Assembly: GCA_021414005.1 (NCBI GenBank)
Contig: JAIOPH010000030.1
Span: forward strand, 142,990 to 206,989
DNA from: Chthoniobacter sp.
GTDB taxonomy: Bacteria > Verrucomicrobiota > Verrucomicrobiia > Chthoniobacterales > Chthoniobacteraceae
DNA length: 64,000 nucleotides
Direction: 5' to 3'
Made by a program: the position numbers and the translations under genes. The notes under the pieces were generated by a model. That model did not search any database. It saw only the letters and a list, made by a program, of their open reading frames with translations, and had not been told where the DNA came from. Positions 1 to 10,944 of the stretch are shown here, one piece after another; position 1 is the first letter of the stretch; every line of letters starts with the position of its first letter.

Positions 1-1
1 G

Positions 2-1153
2 CTCGCGGCCGGGCTTGTGTGGTGCCAGCGGGTTGAGCGGCGCTACGTCCACGCGCTGGCTCCCGATTTCTCCGACGCCAAGCTCCAAGGCGCGGCGCTG
101 CAGCGGGCGGCGTTTGCCGAGGACGATCTGCTGATTCTCTACGGCAGCTCGGAACTCACGCAGGATGTGCCCACGACGGCGGTCCGATTCTTTCAAGATT
201 ATCCCACGGGCTTTCGTGTTTTTCCGGTGGGCAAGCACGGCACCGGCGCGCTGGCGGTGTTGCAAAAAGTGGCGGCGGTCGGGCCGGGCGTGCGCGGCCG
301 CAAGGCGGCGTTTTCAATCTCGCCGGGTTTCTTTTTCTACGAAGTTTTCGATCCCGGCCAGTATGAGGGCAACTTCTCGACAATGCAGGCGTACGAGCTG
401 GCTTTCAGTTCGCGGCTCAGCCGGGAGCTGAAACGCGATGTCGCCCGGCGGATGCTCGCCTTTCCCAATACAGTGGATGATGACTGGCTGCTGGAGACAG
501 CGCTTGATCGGTTGGCGGGCGACTCGGCGACGGACCGTCTCCTGTATGATGCGCTCCGCCCGCTCGGCGCGCTCAACAACGCCATCGGGCGGGCGCAGGA
601 TCATGTGGAGGCCACGCTACACATCCTCGACGACGACACGACATTCGAGACTGCGCCCGCCCGTGGCCCGCGGGTGCTGAACTGGAGCCGCTTGGTGAAG
701 AATGCCGCGAATGTGGTGGGTAGCCTTGTGGAGAAAAAGCGGAAGCAGGTCACGAAGCTCCGGCCAAAAACTTCGCGCGACAAAGCATTTATCGAGACCG
801 TGGGCAAGGCGAAGGAATGGACGGACACCGAGCTGCTGCTGCGCACCCTCCGGGAACTCGGCGCGCAGCCGCTGCTGCTGACCATGCCGATTGAGGACAT
901 CCGGCTCGAAGCGGCGGGGCTTTCGCCGGCGGCGCGTCGGGTTTTCACCGAGCGGCTGCACCGGCTCGCGCAGGCTTACAATTTTCCGCTTTTGGACTTC
1001 CGCGAATACGAAAATGATCCCGGTTTTCTCTCCGACTTCTTCGATCATCTGAGCGAAAAGGGCTGGATTTATTACAACCGCGAACTCGACAATTTTTACC
1101 ATGACCGCATCCCGCAGACCGAGCAGGCTGCGCTCCCCAATCCCCCACCATGA
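2..1153 (+). CDS. dltD: DltD, D-alanyl transfer protein (5' end cut by window edge)
   Basis: This is probably the extracytoplasmic DltD protein, a membrane-anchored SGNH-like hydrolase/transferase that helps move D-alanine onto the final polymer. The frame is open from the first base; the first in-window start would be GTG at 17, but the sequence before it (LAAGLVW) looks like the end of an N-terminal membrane anchor, so the real start lies upstream. The nucleophile block reads LILYGSSELT and a late block reads FFDHLSEKGW, both expected in DltD (PF04914). The stop overlaps the next gene as ATGA, so it is translationally coupled to dltC. Placement with DltC, DltX, DltA and DltB makes the assignment strong. 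Confidence 0.88.
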   Translation, partial: LAAGLVWCQRVERRYVHALAPDFSDAKLQGAALQRAAFAEDDLLILYGSSELTQDVPTTAVRFFQDYPTGFRVFPVGKHGTGALAVLQKVAAVGPGVRGRKAAFSISPGFFFYEVFDPGQYEGNFSTMQAYELAFSSRLSRELKRDVARRMLAFPNTVDDDWLLETALDRLAGDSATDRLLYDALRPLGALNNAIGRAQDHVEATLHILDDDTTFETAPARGPRVLNWSRLVKNAANVVGSLVEKKRKQVTKLRPKTSRDKAFIETVGKAKEWTDTELLLRTLRELGAQPLLLTMPIEDIRLEAAGLSPAARRVFTERLHRLAQAYNFPLLDFREYENDPGFLSDFFDHLSEKGWIYYNRELDNFYHDRIPQTEQAALPNPPP

Positions 1154-1401
1154 CCACCACCGACACCACTGACAAAATCCTCCGCGTGCTCGCCGAAGTC
1201 GCCGAGACCGAGGAGGTTCTCACCAATCCCGACCTCGCGCTTTACGACCTGCAAATCCTCGACTCGATGAAAACCGTGCAGCTCATCGTAGCGCTCGGGC
1301 AGGAGGTCGGCGTGGAGATTTCGCCGGCGGAATTCGAGCGCGAACCGTGGGCCACGCCGCGCCTGCTGGTGGCCGACGTACTGCGCCGCCTCGCCGCGTG
1401 A
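1150..1401 (+). CDS. dltC: DltC, D-alanyl carrier protein
   Basis: A small acyl/peptidyl carrier protein of 83 residues. The serine that would take the phosphopantetheine arm is S39 in LQILDSMKTVQ, which has the DSM form typical of DltC rather than DSL of most acyl carriers. DltA charges the carrier with D-alanine in the cytoplasm and DltB uses it at the membrane. The start codon overlaps the dltD stop (ATGA) and the stop overlaps the dltX start (GTGA), so the genes are one transcript. Confidence 0.9.
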   Translation: MTTTDTTDKILRVLAEVAETEEVLTNPDLALYDLQILDSMKTVQLIVALGQEVGVEISPAEFEREPWATPRLLVADVLRRLAA

Positions 1402-1547
1402 AGACCGTGCAAGCCTGGCTGGAGGCTCATCCGCGCACCGGCACCGCGCTGCTCGCGCTCTACTATCTGGCGATCATCACCGGGCTTGTGGTCATGTATG
1501 GACGCGGGGATTTTTCGACGCCGCCCTTCGTCTATCAGGAGTTTTAG
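1398..1547 (+). CDS. dltX: DltX-like small membrane protein
   Basis: A 49-residue protein starting at GTG 1398, overlapping the dltC stop by GTGA. It has one membrane segment (about residues 15-34, ALLALYYLAIITGLVVMY) and ends in TPPFVYQEF. DltX proteins (PF12459) are about this size, have one transmembrane helix and end in a conserved aromatic motif of the F-x-Y-x-x-F type whose Tyr (here Y46) is thought to carry the D-alanyl group at the membrane. A longer in-frame ATG at 1347 lies inside dltC and is rejected because the family length fits the GTG. Position between dltC and dltA supports the call. Confidence 0.82.
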   Translation: MKTVQAWLEAHPRTGTALLALYYLAIITGLVVMYGRGDFSTPPFVYQEF

Positions 1548-1550
1548 CGC

Positions 1551-3011
1551 GTGGATTTGCTCGACCGCATCGACCACTGGGGCCGCGTCACGCCGGATCA
1601 GCCCGCCCACGTCAGCGGCAGCCGCGTGCTGACTTACGGAGAACTCCTCGCCCGCTCGGACGCGCTCGCTGCCTGGCTCGCACGCGAACTCGGCGCCAGC
1701 CGCGCGCCCGTTGCCGTGCATGGCCACAAGGAGCCGGAGATGCTCATCGCCTTTCTCGGTGCGGTGAAAAGCGGAAGGCCCTACGTGCCGATTGATGTTT
1801 CGATTCCCGCGCAGCGGGTGGAGCGCATCGTGCAGACGGCCGGGGCCGCACTCACGCTCACGCAGGCGGTGATCACGGAAATTTCCGCCACGCCATCCGC
1901 TGCCGCGCCGCGCCGCGTCGCGGGCGACGATCCGTTTTACATCCTCTTCACCAGCGGCAGCACCGGCGAGCCGAAGGGCGTCGTCATCACCCTCGCGAAT
2001 CTCGAACACTTCTTGGCGTGGATGCTCGCCGAGCAGCAGTTCGCCGTGCCGGGCGAGACCTTTCTCAATCAGGCGCCGTTCTCTTTCGACCTCTCGGTGA
2101 TGGACCTCTACGCGAGCCTCGCCACCGGCGGCACGCTCTTCAGCATCACGAAGGATCACGTCGCCAATTTGAAGTCGCTCTATGAAGCGTTTCGCGTCTC
2201 CGGGCTGACGACGTGGGTCTCCACGCCGTCGTTCGCGCAGATGTGCATGATCGAGCGCGGCTTCACCGCGGCGATGCTCCCGAAGCTGCGCCGGTTCTTG
2301 TTTTGCGGCGAAACGCTCGCGCCGGAAACCGCGGCGCAACTGCTCGAACGCTTCCCGCAGGCCGCGGTTTGGAACACGTATGGGCCGACCGAGACGACGG
2401 TGGCCACGACCTCGATCCGCATCACGCGCGAGGTGCTGGAACAGTGGTCGCCGCTGCCCGTCGGCGCGGCGATGCCGGGGACGCGCGTGGTCATTCTCGG
2501 CGAAAATGGGGAGCCGGTGAGCGAGGGCGAGCGCGGTGAGATCGTCATCGCCGGGCCGAACGTCAGCCCCGGCTACCTCGGGCGCGACGACCTTACCGCG
2601 AAAGCGTTCTTCACGCTCGGCGGCGCGCGCGCGTATCGCACCGGCGACTGGGGCCGTGCGCGGGCGGGACAGATTTTCTTCGAGGGCCGGCGCGACAGCC
2701 AGGTGAAGGTGAACGGCTACCGCATCGAACTCGGCGACCTCGAAGCGAATCTGCGCGCGTTGCCGGAGGTCGCGGATGCCGTGGTGCTGCCGGTCGAGAA
2801 GCACGGGCGCATCGACGCGCTGGCCGCCGTGCTGGTGCTGGCGGCGGAGAAAACGGGGAGCGATTTCGCTTTCACCGCGCAGCTCAAGGCACGGCTCGGC
2901 GAGCGGTTGCCAGCCTACATGGTGCCGCGGAAGTTTCTCTACGTGGACGCCTTTCCCATGACGGCAAACGGAAAAGCTGACCGCCGCAAACTCGCGGAGT
3001 TGCTGGGATGA
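1551..3011 (+). CDS. dltA: DltA, D-alanine--carrier protein ligase
   Basis: A 486-residue adenylating enzyme that activates D-alanine with ATP and loads it on DltC. The adenylate-forming motifs are all visible: P-loop ILFTSGSTGEPKGVV (about residues 128-142), YGPTETTVATT (about 277-287), YRTGDWGR (about 361-368), the hinge block RDSQVKVNGYRIELGD, and the C-terminal catalytic lysine in NGKADRRK (K475). Length matches the family (about 500). It starts with GTG three bases after the dltX stop, which places it in the same operon. Confidence 0.93.
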   Translation: MDLLDRIDHWGRVTPDQPAHVSGSRVLTYGELLARSDALAAWLARELGASRAPVAVHGHKEPEMLIAFLGAVKSGRPYVPIDVSIPAQRVERIVQTAGAALTLTQAVITEISATPSAAAPRRVAGDDPFYILFTSGSTGEPKGVVITLANLEHFLAWMLAEQQFAVPGETFLNQAPFSFDLSVMDLYASLATGGTLFSITKDHVANLKSLYEAFRVSGLTTWVSTPSFAQMCMIERGFTAAMLPKLRRFLFCGETLAPETAAQLLERFPQAAVWNTYGPTETTVATTSIRITREVLEQWSPLPVGAAMPGTRVVILGENGEPVSEGERGEIVIAGPNVSPGYLGRDDLTAKAFFTLGGARAYRTGDWGRARAGQIFFEGRRDSQVKVNGYRIELGDLEANLRALPEVADAVVLPVEKHGRIDALAAVLVLAAEKTGSDFAFTAQLKARLGERLPAYMVPRKFLYVDAFPMTANGKADRRKLAELLG

Positions 3012-3081
3012 TTGGGCGATCTGGCGATCTGGCGGCTGGGCGATGGGATCGGGCAGGCACCATGCAACCGCCAAATTCCCC

Positions 3082-4584
3082 ATGATTCCCTTCGGCGATT
3101 TCACGTTCTTCGGCCTGCTGCTCTATGCGGTGCTGCCCGCGATCGCGCTCGGGCTGCTGGGCTGGCTGGATCGCGGGCGGCGCTGGTGGCTGATGCTCGT
3201 TACGCTCGGAATCCTCGCGCTGCAATTCTCCGGCGACCTCGCGGTGCGGCCCGAATTCGAGGTGCGCGAGATCTGGATCGTGCTCGGTTATGCGGTGTTT
3301 CAGGGCGTGGTCGCGCAGGCTTTTCTCCGCTGGAAAACGCGCGCCACTTTCTACGCGGCGCTGAGTCTGGCGCTGCTCCCACTGGTGCTGGCCAAGGTGC
3401 TGCCCTTCGCCGCGCCCGACACGGCGTTTGGTTTTCTCGGCATTTCCTATGTCACGTTCCGCGCGCTCGATGTCGTCTTCAGCATCCACGATGGCGTGGT
3501 CAAAACGCTCCCGCCGGCGCAGTATTTCGCGTTCCTCTTTTTCTTCCCGGCGGTTTCCTCCGGCCCCATCGACCGCTACCGTCGCTTCGCCCAGGACTGG
3601 GTGAAAACGCGCAGCCGCACGGAGTTTCTCGACGACTTCGACTTCGCCGTGGCGCGCACGTTTCGGGGATTTCTTTACAAGTTCATCATCGCCGCGCTCA
3701 TCCACGCGCACTGGCTCACGCCCGCGTCGAAGCAGTCCGGCGCGCTGTGGAAGTTCAGCCTGATGTATGCGGAGACGCTCTATTTGTTCTTCGACTTCGC
3801 CGGCTACAGCGCCTTCGCCATCGGACTCGGCCGGCTCTTTGGCATTCGGGTGCCGGAGAATTTCAATGCGCCCTTTCTCGCGCGAAACATCCGCGAATTC
3901 TGGACGCGCTGGCACATCAGCCTGTCGTTCTGGTTTCGCGACCACGTCCACATGCGCTTCCTGCTCGCGGCGGTGAAAGGCCAATGGTTCACCGGCAAAC
4001 ACACCGCGAATTACGTCGGGCTGTTTCTCACCTTCGGCCTGATGGGGCTGTGGCATGGGTTGGAGCCGCGCTTCTTGCTATATGGTGCGTATCAGGCGGC
4101 GCTGCTGTGCGGCTACGACTGGTTTTCCCGCTGGAACAAGACCACGCAAATCTGGCGCGACGGCCCGGCGTGGCGCGCGGGCAATATCGTCCTCACGTTT
4201 CACGCGTTCGCCTTTGGCATGATGATTTTCAACGGCCACTTCACGCCGAAGATTCCGCCGCACCGTGAGCAGGCGGTGGACGTGTGCGACTGCCATACCG
4301 TGACTGGCGTGGTGTGGAGTCGAGCCCAGCCCGCCGTGCAGCCGGACGTGGATATTTATGTGGACTACCAGTGGGTCGCGCGGGTGCGGGCCGATCAGTT
4401 TCGCGAAGATCTCAAGCAGCGCGGGATGGGCGATGGTCGCCACGCTTTCAGCTACAATTTCACTGCCGAAATCCGCAACGGGCGCGCGCACACCATCGAG
4501 GTCCGGCTCACCAGCACCGGCGCATTCCTGCGCGGAACGCCCACGGTCATCACCTGTCCGCGCGCGGAAGCCGCGACCGATTAG
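3082..4584 (+). CDS. dltB: DltB-like MBOAT acyltransferase with extra C-terminal domain
   Basis: A multi-pass membrane O-acyltransferase (MBOAT) that takes D-alanine from DltC and passes it across the membrane. The MBOAT signatures are FWTRWHISLSFWFRDHV and GLWHG with the catalytic histidine at H325. I chose ATG 3082 (MIPFGDFTFF) over ATG 3043 because the longer start adds a non-conserved leader. A normal DltB ends near residue 390 (FHAFAFGMMIF block). Here about 108 further residues follow, with IYVDYQWVARVRADQF, GDGRHAFSY and HTIEVRL blocks. These resemble a beta-sandwich module I associate with bacterial glycosyltransferase-rich polysaccharide proteins. The fusion is inferred from sequence only. 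Confidence 0.85.
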   Translation: MIPFGDFTFFGLLLYAVLPAIALGLLGWLDRGRRWWLMLVTLGILALQFSGDLAVRPEFEVREIWIVLGYAVFQGVVAQAFLRWKTRATFYAALSLALLPLVLAKVLPFAAPDTAFGFLGISYVTFRALDVVFSIHDGVVKTLPPAQYFAFLFFFPAVSSGPIDRYRRFAQDWVKTRSRTEFLDDFDFAVARTFRGFLYKFIIAALIHAHWLTPASKQSGALWKFSLMYAETLYLFFDFAGYSAFAIGLGRLFGIRVPENFNAPFLARNIREFWTRWHISLSFWFRDHVHMRFLLAAVKGQWFTGKHTANYVGLFLTFGLMGLWHGLEPRFLLYGAYQAALLCGYDWFSRWNKTTQIWRDGPAWRAGNIVLTFHAFAFGMMIFNGHFTPKIPPHREQAVDVCDCHTVTGVVWSRAQPAVQPDVDIYVDYQWVARVRADQFREDLKQRGMGDGRHAFSYNFTAEIRNGRAHTIEVRLTSTGAFLRGTPTVITCPRAEAATD

Positions 4585-4590
4585 GCCGCG

Positions 4591-5295
4591 CTACTTTTCC
4601 GGCGGGTGGCTGTGCTTGCGGCGGATGCGGAGCCAGTTGTTCCAGGTCTTCCGAAACTTGTCGCGGCGCGTGAGGTAGCGCTGATGCAGTTCGATGCCTT
4701 TGGCGAGCTGGGCGAGGATGCCGCGCACGGAGAAGTCGTCGGTCGGAAAAATGGTGTAGGCCGTGCCGACGGCGGCCTCGTGGTGGGCGTCGCTGCCGGC
4801 GGTCATCGGGAGCTTTCTCCGCTGCGCGTAGTCAAAGCCGCGCTGGTTGAAGCGGCGAAGGGTGGTGGCGGCGTTGAAGACCTCAAGTCCGTCGATTTCC
4901 AAAGTCTCGAGCACCGCCTCGCGGATGCCCGCGCGAAAGCGGTCGTAAGGGTGTGCGGGAATGGCGAACCCGCCCGCCGCATGGACGAACCGGCAGACTT
5001 CCGCCGCAGGCGTGCCTTTGAGGTGATTGGGCAACGGCACGCCCAGGCAAAGCAGGTGCCCTTCGACGGTCGAAACCTCGTTGCCCGGAATAACCAAAAA
5101 GCCATCCACAGGCTGCCCATCCTCGCGGGCCAGGCCGCGCTCGACGAGGTGGCGGTAGCCGTCGCTGGTGTTGTGATCCGTGAGCGCGATGCCGTGCAGC
5201 CCTTTCGCCCGCGCCGAGGAGATGAGCGACTCCGGGCTGCTCACGCCATCGCCGGAAAACCAGGAGTGGCAGTGGAGATCAATCTTATACGGCAT
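4591..5295 (-). CDS. PHP-domain metal-dependent phosphohydrolase
   Basis: A 234-residue protein with the PHP metal-site motifs: DLHCHSWFSGDG close to the N-terminus, ALTDHNTSDGY, the acidic block IPGNEVST, IPAHPYDRF and a final GSDAHH. PHP proteins use two or three metal ions to hydrolyse phosphoesters; the small stand-alone types include 3',5'-nucleoside bisphosphate phosphatases, but the substrate cannot be told here. The start MPYKID (5295) is chosen because the motif follows within six residues; an in-frame ATG 30 codons upstream only adds an unrelated leader. It converges on dltB with six bases between the stops. Confidence 0.82.
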   Translation of the reverse strand: MPYKIDLHCHSWFSGDGVSSPESLISSARAKGLHGIALTDHNTSDGYRHLVERGLAREDGQPVDGFLVIPGNEVSTVEGHLLCLGVPLPNHLKGTPAAEVCRFVHAAGGFAIPAHPYDRFRAGIREAVLETLEIDGLEVFNAATTLRRFNQRGFDYAQRRKLPMTAGSDAHHEAAVGTAYTIFPTDDFSVRGILAQLAKGIELHQRYLTRRDKFRKTWNNWLRIRRKHSHPPEK

Positions 5296-5759
5296 GAGCG
5301 GGACGATGAGCGAAAGGAAGCCGGGGTTGAAGCAGAGTTTTCCGGCTTCCGGCACACCGAAGAATCCGAAGATCGAAACCCGCACTCCGAATCAAATCCG
5401 CAGGAATGGAAAGGGCCGAGTAACCCTGTGGGGAAGCAGGCCACGAGGGGTGGGCTGCATGTCGTCCGCGTGCGCGTGGACGTGCCGGGTGCCCTCACGC
5501 TGACTCCTGATCGCCTCACTGGACCATCGGTGTCGCTGCCGCCGAAAAGACCGTCCGCATTACCGTGGCCGACGACGCCGCGCCCGTGAAAATTGCCAAG
5601 GTTTCTTCGATAAAAGACCTGTCCCTTTGTTCTTCCGCCATCCTCAGCGGAGCGGAGACTTTGAGGAGCGCAGTCGGAGGACCTCTCACTCCCGGCGCGG
5701 GCGAACCTCCGCACTCCACGCCGTCGGCGACCGCCAAGCCGCCCTACGCTACTTTTGTC
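5296..5759. other. Non-coding region with possible gene remnant
   Basis: No intact gene is supported. On the plus strand short stretches in different frames read like worn coding sequence (HVVRVRVDVPGALTL near 5460-5505 and GVAAAEKTVRITVADDA near 5528-5580), which could be the tail of a decayed gene. The right part, about 5640-5750, is rich in short inverted repeats such as CGCC-gtc-GGCG and is downstream of the minus-strand operon. Confidence 0.3.
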
Positions 5760-7183
<1,424 letters not shown>

Positions 7184-7184
<1 letters not shown>

Positions 7185-9436
7185 TAGTTGATGTAGATGA
7201 ATTCCGTCGTGTTCATGATGCCCACACAAAATTCCGCCAGCGCGGTGCGGCGCGCATCCGGTTTCCCGGCTTTCGTTTTCGCGTTCTCGGCGGCGGCGAT
7301 GAACTCCACCGCGAGCTTTAGCTCCGCCTCGCTCGCCGGACGGCTGTAGGCTAGCAGCCACGCGCGGCGCACAAATTTCTCCACATCGCTCCCCGACTCA
7401 CGCGTGAGACGCTCGGCCATCGCGCGCGCTTGCTCGCCGACGATGCGGTTGTTCAGCAGCGTGAGCGCCTGGGTCGGCACGGTCGTGGTCTGCCGGACCG
7501 GACAACTCACAGCGGTGTTTGGCGGGTCGAAGGCTTCAAAAAACGGGAAACGGAACGAACGGCGGTTCAGGATGTAGATCGCCCGTCGGGTCTGGTCCGC
7601 CGTCACCGGCCACTTGTTCTCCGGCTTCCCGTCGATGTCGTACATTCCGCGCAGTTCTTCCGGCGAAAGTTTCGGCACGAACGGCGCGCCGAAACTCTTC
7701 CGGTCGAGCGTGCCGGTCGCGGCGTGCAGATGATCCCACACTTCCTCCGCCTCCAGCCGTCGCCACGGAAAGCCCGCCAGTAAACGGTTCTGCGGGTCAG
7801 CCGCGCTGGCCTTGGAATCGCGCACGGCCGACTGCCGATAGGTGGACGACAACACGATCAGCCGATGCAGCTTCTTCAAGCTCCACCCATCCGAGACCAG
7901 CTCGGACGCCAGCCAGTCGAGCAGTTCCGGATGTGACGGCGGCGCACCCTGCATGCCGAGATCGTTCGGCGTGGGCGCAAGCGCCTGGCCGAAGTGCCAT
8001 TGCCAAACGCGATTCGCGATCACGCGCGCCGGCAGCGGATTTTGCGGCGAAACGAGCCAGCGAGCGAGCTGGGCGCGGCGCTGTTTGTTCTCATCGGGCC
8101 CGCTTTGTAGCGCTCCGCCGCCCGGCAGAAATGCCGGCAATGCCGGAGCGATAAGTTTCGTCGGCTTGGTCAGCTCGCCTCGGGTCAGCAGATGGATCGG
8201 CACCGGCTTCTCCGCATGCCGCACCGCGCGATACGCCGTGCGCTCACCCTTACCCCAAGCCTTCGCTTTCGTGTTCCGGTTCCACGTTTCACTCGCGGCA
8301 AAGATCGCCTCAAGGCCGAAGTAATCGCGCTGACTGATGGGATCGTATTTGTGGTTGTGACAGTTTGCGCAACCCACCGTGAGACCCAGCGCCACCTCGC
8401 TCAGCGTGCTGACCTGATCCGTGCGCCGCACATACTCCAGCATGTCCGGGTAGGCATCGAGCGCGTTGGGCCACTCACCCAGCGTCCACACCGCCACGGC
8501 GTTCTGCATGGCCTCGCCTTGCTCCGGCCACAGCTCGTCGCCCGCGACCTGCTCCATGACGAAACGATCATAAGGTTTGTCGTCATTGAAACTGCGGATG
8601 ACGTAATCGCGATAACGCCACGCCTGCTCGTAAATGATGTCCGTCTCATACCCACCCGAGTCCGCATAGCGCACGATGTCCAGCCAGTGCCGCGCCCACC
8701 GCTCGCCATAGGCCGGCGAGGCCAGCAGCCGGTCCACCACTTTCGCAAAGGCCTCCGCGCCGGTGTCGCTGACAAATGCGGCGATTTCCTCCGGCGCAGG
8801 CGGCAGCCCCGTGAGGTCGAAAGACACGCGCCGGAGCAGCGCTTCCTTCGTCGCGGGCGGAGCGGGAGCCAGCCCCGCTTCACCGAGCTTCGCGAGGATG
8901 AAAGCGTCGATCGGTGAAGCTATCCACGCGTCCTTGCGTTCCGGCAGCGCCGGTCGCCGCAGCGGCTTGAAGGACCAATGCCCCGCGGCCTTCGCCACCC
9001 GCGGATCGATTTCATCCGCGCTCGCCGGCCACTCCGCGCCCTGATCAATCCACGCCCGCAGCAGCCCGATCTGCGCCGCGGTCAGCCGCTCCCCTTTGTC
9101 CTTTGGCGGCATCACCGTGTCCTCCTCCAGCCCCGCCACGAGATGGATCAGCCGACTCTCCGCGCTCTTCCCCGGCTCGATGATCTTCCCCTCATCGCCC
9201 CCCTCCATCGCCGCCGCCCGCGCATCCAGTCGCAGCCCGCCCTTCTGCTTCTCCCGGCCATGACACTTCACGCAGCGCTCTGCGAGCAGCGGCTGGATAT
9301 CCCGCACAAAATCCACCGTCGCACTCGCTGCCGGCGGGAGTTTGGAGAGATGGATTTCCTTCCCGGCAGCAGCCTCGGTGCGGGCACGGGGCAGCAGGAG
9401 AACGAGAGCTAGAGCCGTGGCAACGGTGGCGTGCAT
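7184..9436 (-). CDS. DUF1549/DUF1553 protein with planctomycete-type cytochrome c domain
   Basis: A 750-residue exported protein. After a signal peptide (MHATVATALALVLLLP) comes a c-type haem site CVKCH in the planctomycete cytochrome domain (PSD1-like, about residues 45-130), then DUF1549 (block RWARHWLDIVRYADSGG) and DUF1553 toward the C-terminus (ARVIANRVWQWHFG, SHPELLDWLA, LIVLSSTYRQS, NRRSFRFPFFEAFD). These proteins are almost always paired with a DUF1501 gene, as here, and are thought to act at the cell surface in breakdown of complex substrates; direct biochemistry is scarce. The signal peptide and lack of upstream homology favour ATG 9436. Confidence 0.88.
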
Positions 9437-9528
9437 TTGCGAGCAATATGATCCGGAAGCAGCACTAAGTCGTAGGCGAAACGTTCGGGAATTCCAGTGG
9501 AGCAGCCTGCCGGACCCACGCACGCGCG

Positions 9529-10944
9529 TCACGCGAGAAGGGAGCGCACGACTTTTCCGGCGACATCGGTGAGGCGAAAGTCACGGCCTTGGGTGCGAAA
9601 GGTGAGGCGTTCGTGGTTGATGCCCATTTGATGGAGGATGGTGGCGTGGAGGTCGTGGACGTGGACGGGGTTTTCGACGGTGTGGTAGCCGAATTCGTCG
9701 GTCGACCCGTAGGTGATGCCGGGTTTCATACCGCCGCCGGCGAGCCACATGGTGAAGGCGTGCGGGTGGTGGTCGCGGCCCCAGGTTTTTCCGGAAACCT
9801 GAGCGACGGGAGTGCGTCCGAATTCTCCTCCCCAGATGACGAGGGTGTCTTCCAGCAAGCCGCGTTGTTTAAGGTCGGTGAGCAGTGCGGCGGCGGGTTG
9901 GTCTGAGGCGGCGCACTGGCGCTTGTGCTCCATGTCTATGTTCGTGTGGGAATCCCAGCCGCGGTCGTAAAGCTGGACGAAGCGGACGCCGCGCTCGACG
10001 AGGCGGCGGGCGAGCAAGCAGTTGCGGGCGAAGGACGGCTTTGCGGGATCAGCGCCGTAGAGTTTGAGGATGTGCTCGGGCTCGTCCTTGAGGTCGGCGA
10101 GTGCGGGCACGCTGGCTTGCATCCGAAAGGCGAGTTCGTAGGAGGCAATGCGCGAGGCGATTTCTGGATCGCCCAGCGCATCGCTCTGGCGGCGATTCAT
10201 CCACTGAATCATGTCGAGTTCGCGGCGGCGGTCAGCCGTGGTGACGCCTTTTGGATTTGCGAGATGAAGCACAGGCGCACCGCTGTTTCGGAAAGGCACA
10301 CCCGCATGGCGGGAATCGAGAAAGCCATTGCCCCAAAAGCTCTGGAGCAGCGGCTGGCCGTCACTCGACCCGGAGGTGAGCACGACGTAAGCGGGCAGGT
10401 CGCTGTTTTCCGAACCGAGGCCGTAGGAAAGCCACGCGCCGAGTGTGGGGCGGTCGCCGAGCAGCGTGCCGCAGTTCATGAAATTGACGGCGGGGTCGTG
10501 GACGTTCGTGTCCGTGTGCATGGAACGGATGACGGTGAGTTCGTCGGCGACTTTGGAAAGATGTGGCAGCAGTTCGGAGATGACCGTGCCCGACTGGCCG
10601 TGCTGTTGGAATGTGTAGGGCGAGCCTTTCAGACTTGGCGTGCCGCGAATCAGTGCGAACTGCTGGTGATTTTTCAGCAACTCCGGCGGGATGGTTTTTC
10701 CGTCGAGTTCATTGAGCTTCGGCTTTGGGTCGAACAAATCCACGTGCGACGGCCCGCCCGCCATGAAAAGGAAGATGATGCGTTTGGCGCGCGGCGCGAA
10801 GTTCGGGAAGCCGGGCAGTCCGCCGGATGCGAGCAAATCGGGCTTCAGCAACGACGCCAGTGCCAGTGCGCCAAGGCCACCTGCGGAGCGTCCGAGGAAC
10901 GCTCTGCGTGTGAGCGATGTGTTGAAAGCAGAGTGCGGCGTCAT
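9529..10944 (-). CDS. DUF1501 family Tat-exported protein (second copy)
   Basis: A 471-residue DUF1501 protein with a twin-arginine leader (LTRRAFLGRSAGGLGALALA). Family blocks are FLFMAGGPSHVDLFDPK, RFVQLYDRGWDSH, LVIWGGEFGRTP and GRDHHPHAFTMWLAGGGM. ATG 10944 overlaps the previous stop as ATGA, which sets the start. It is a diverged relative of the gene at 5760-7184, not a recent copy, so the operon holds two distinct DUF1549/DUF1501 pairs in tandem. Confidence 0.88.
   Translation of the reverse strand: MTPHSAFNTSLTRRAFLGRSAGGLGALALASLLKPDLLASGGLPGFPNFAPRAKRIIFLFMAGGPSHVDLFDPKPKLNELDGKTIPPELLKNHQQFALIRGTPSLKGSPYTFQQHGQSGTVISELLPHLSKVADELTVIRSMHTDTNVHDPAVNFMNCGTLLGDRPTLGAWLSYGLGSENSDLPAYVVLTSGSSDGQPLLQSFWGNGFLDSRHAGVPFRNSGAPVLHLANPKGVTTADRRRELDMIQWMNRRQSDALGDPEIASRIASYELAFRMQASVPALADLKDEPEHILKLYGADPAKPSFARNCLLARRLVERGVRFVQLYDRGWDSHTNIDMEHKRQCAASDQPAAALLTDLKQRGLLEDTLVIWGGEFGRTPVAQVSGKTWGRDHHPHAFTMWLAGGGMKPGITYGSTDEFGYHTVENPVHVHDLHATILHQMGINHERLTFRTQGRDFRLTDVAGKVVRSLLA

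Noticed and set aside
1242..3104. 620-codon open frame on the minus strand opposite dltC-dltX-dltA
   Set aside because: The plus strand codes for DltA with all motifs; the minus frame is Arg/His-rich, as expected for an antisense shadow of GC-rich coding DNA.
4591..4620. CGCTACTTT as a recurrent promoter motif (also at about 5747 and 32860)
   Set aside because: At 4591 it is the reverse of the PHP stop region, and the other copies share too few flanking bases to define a promoter.
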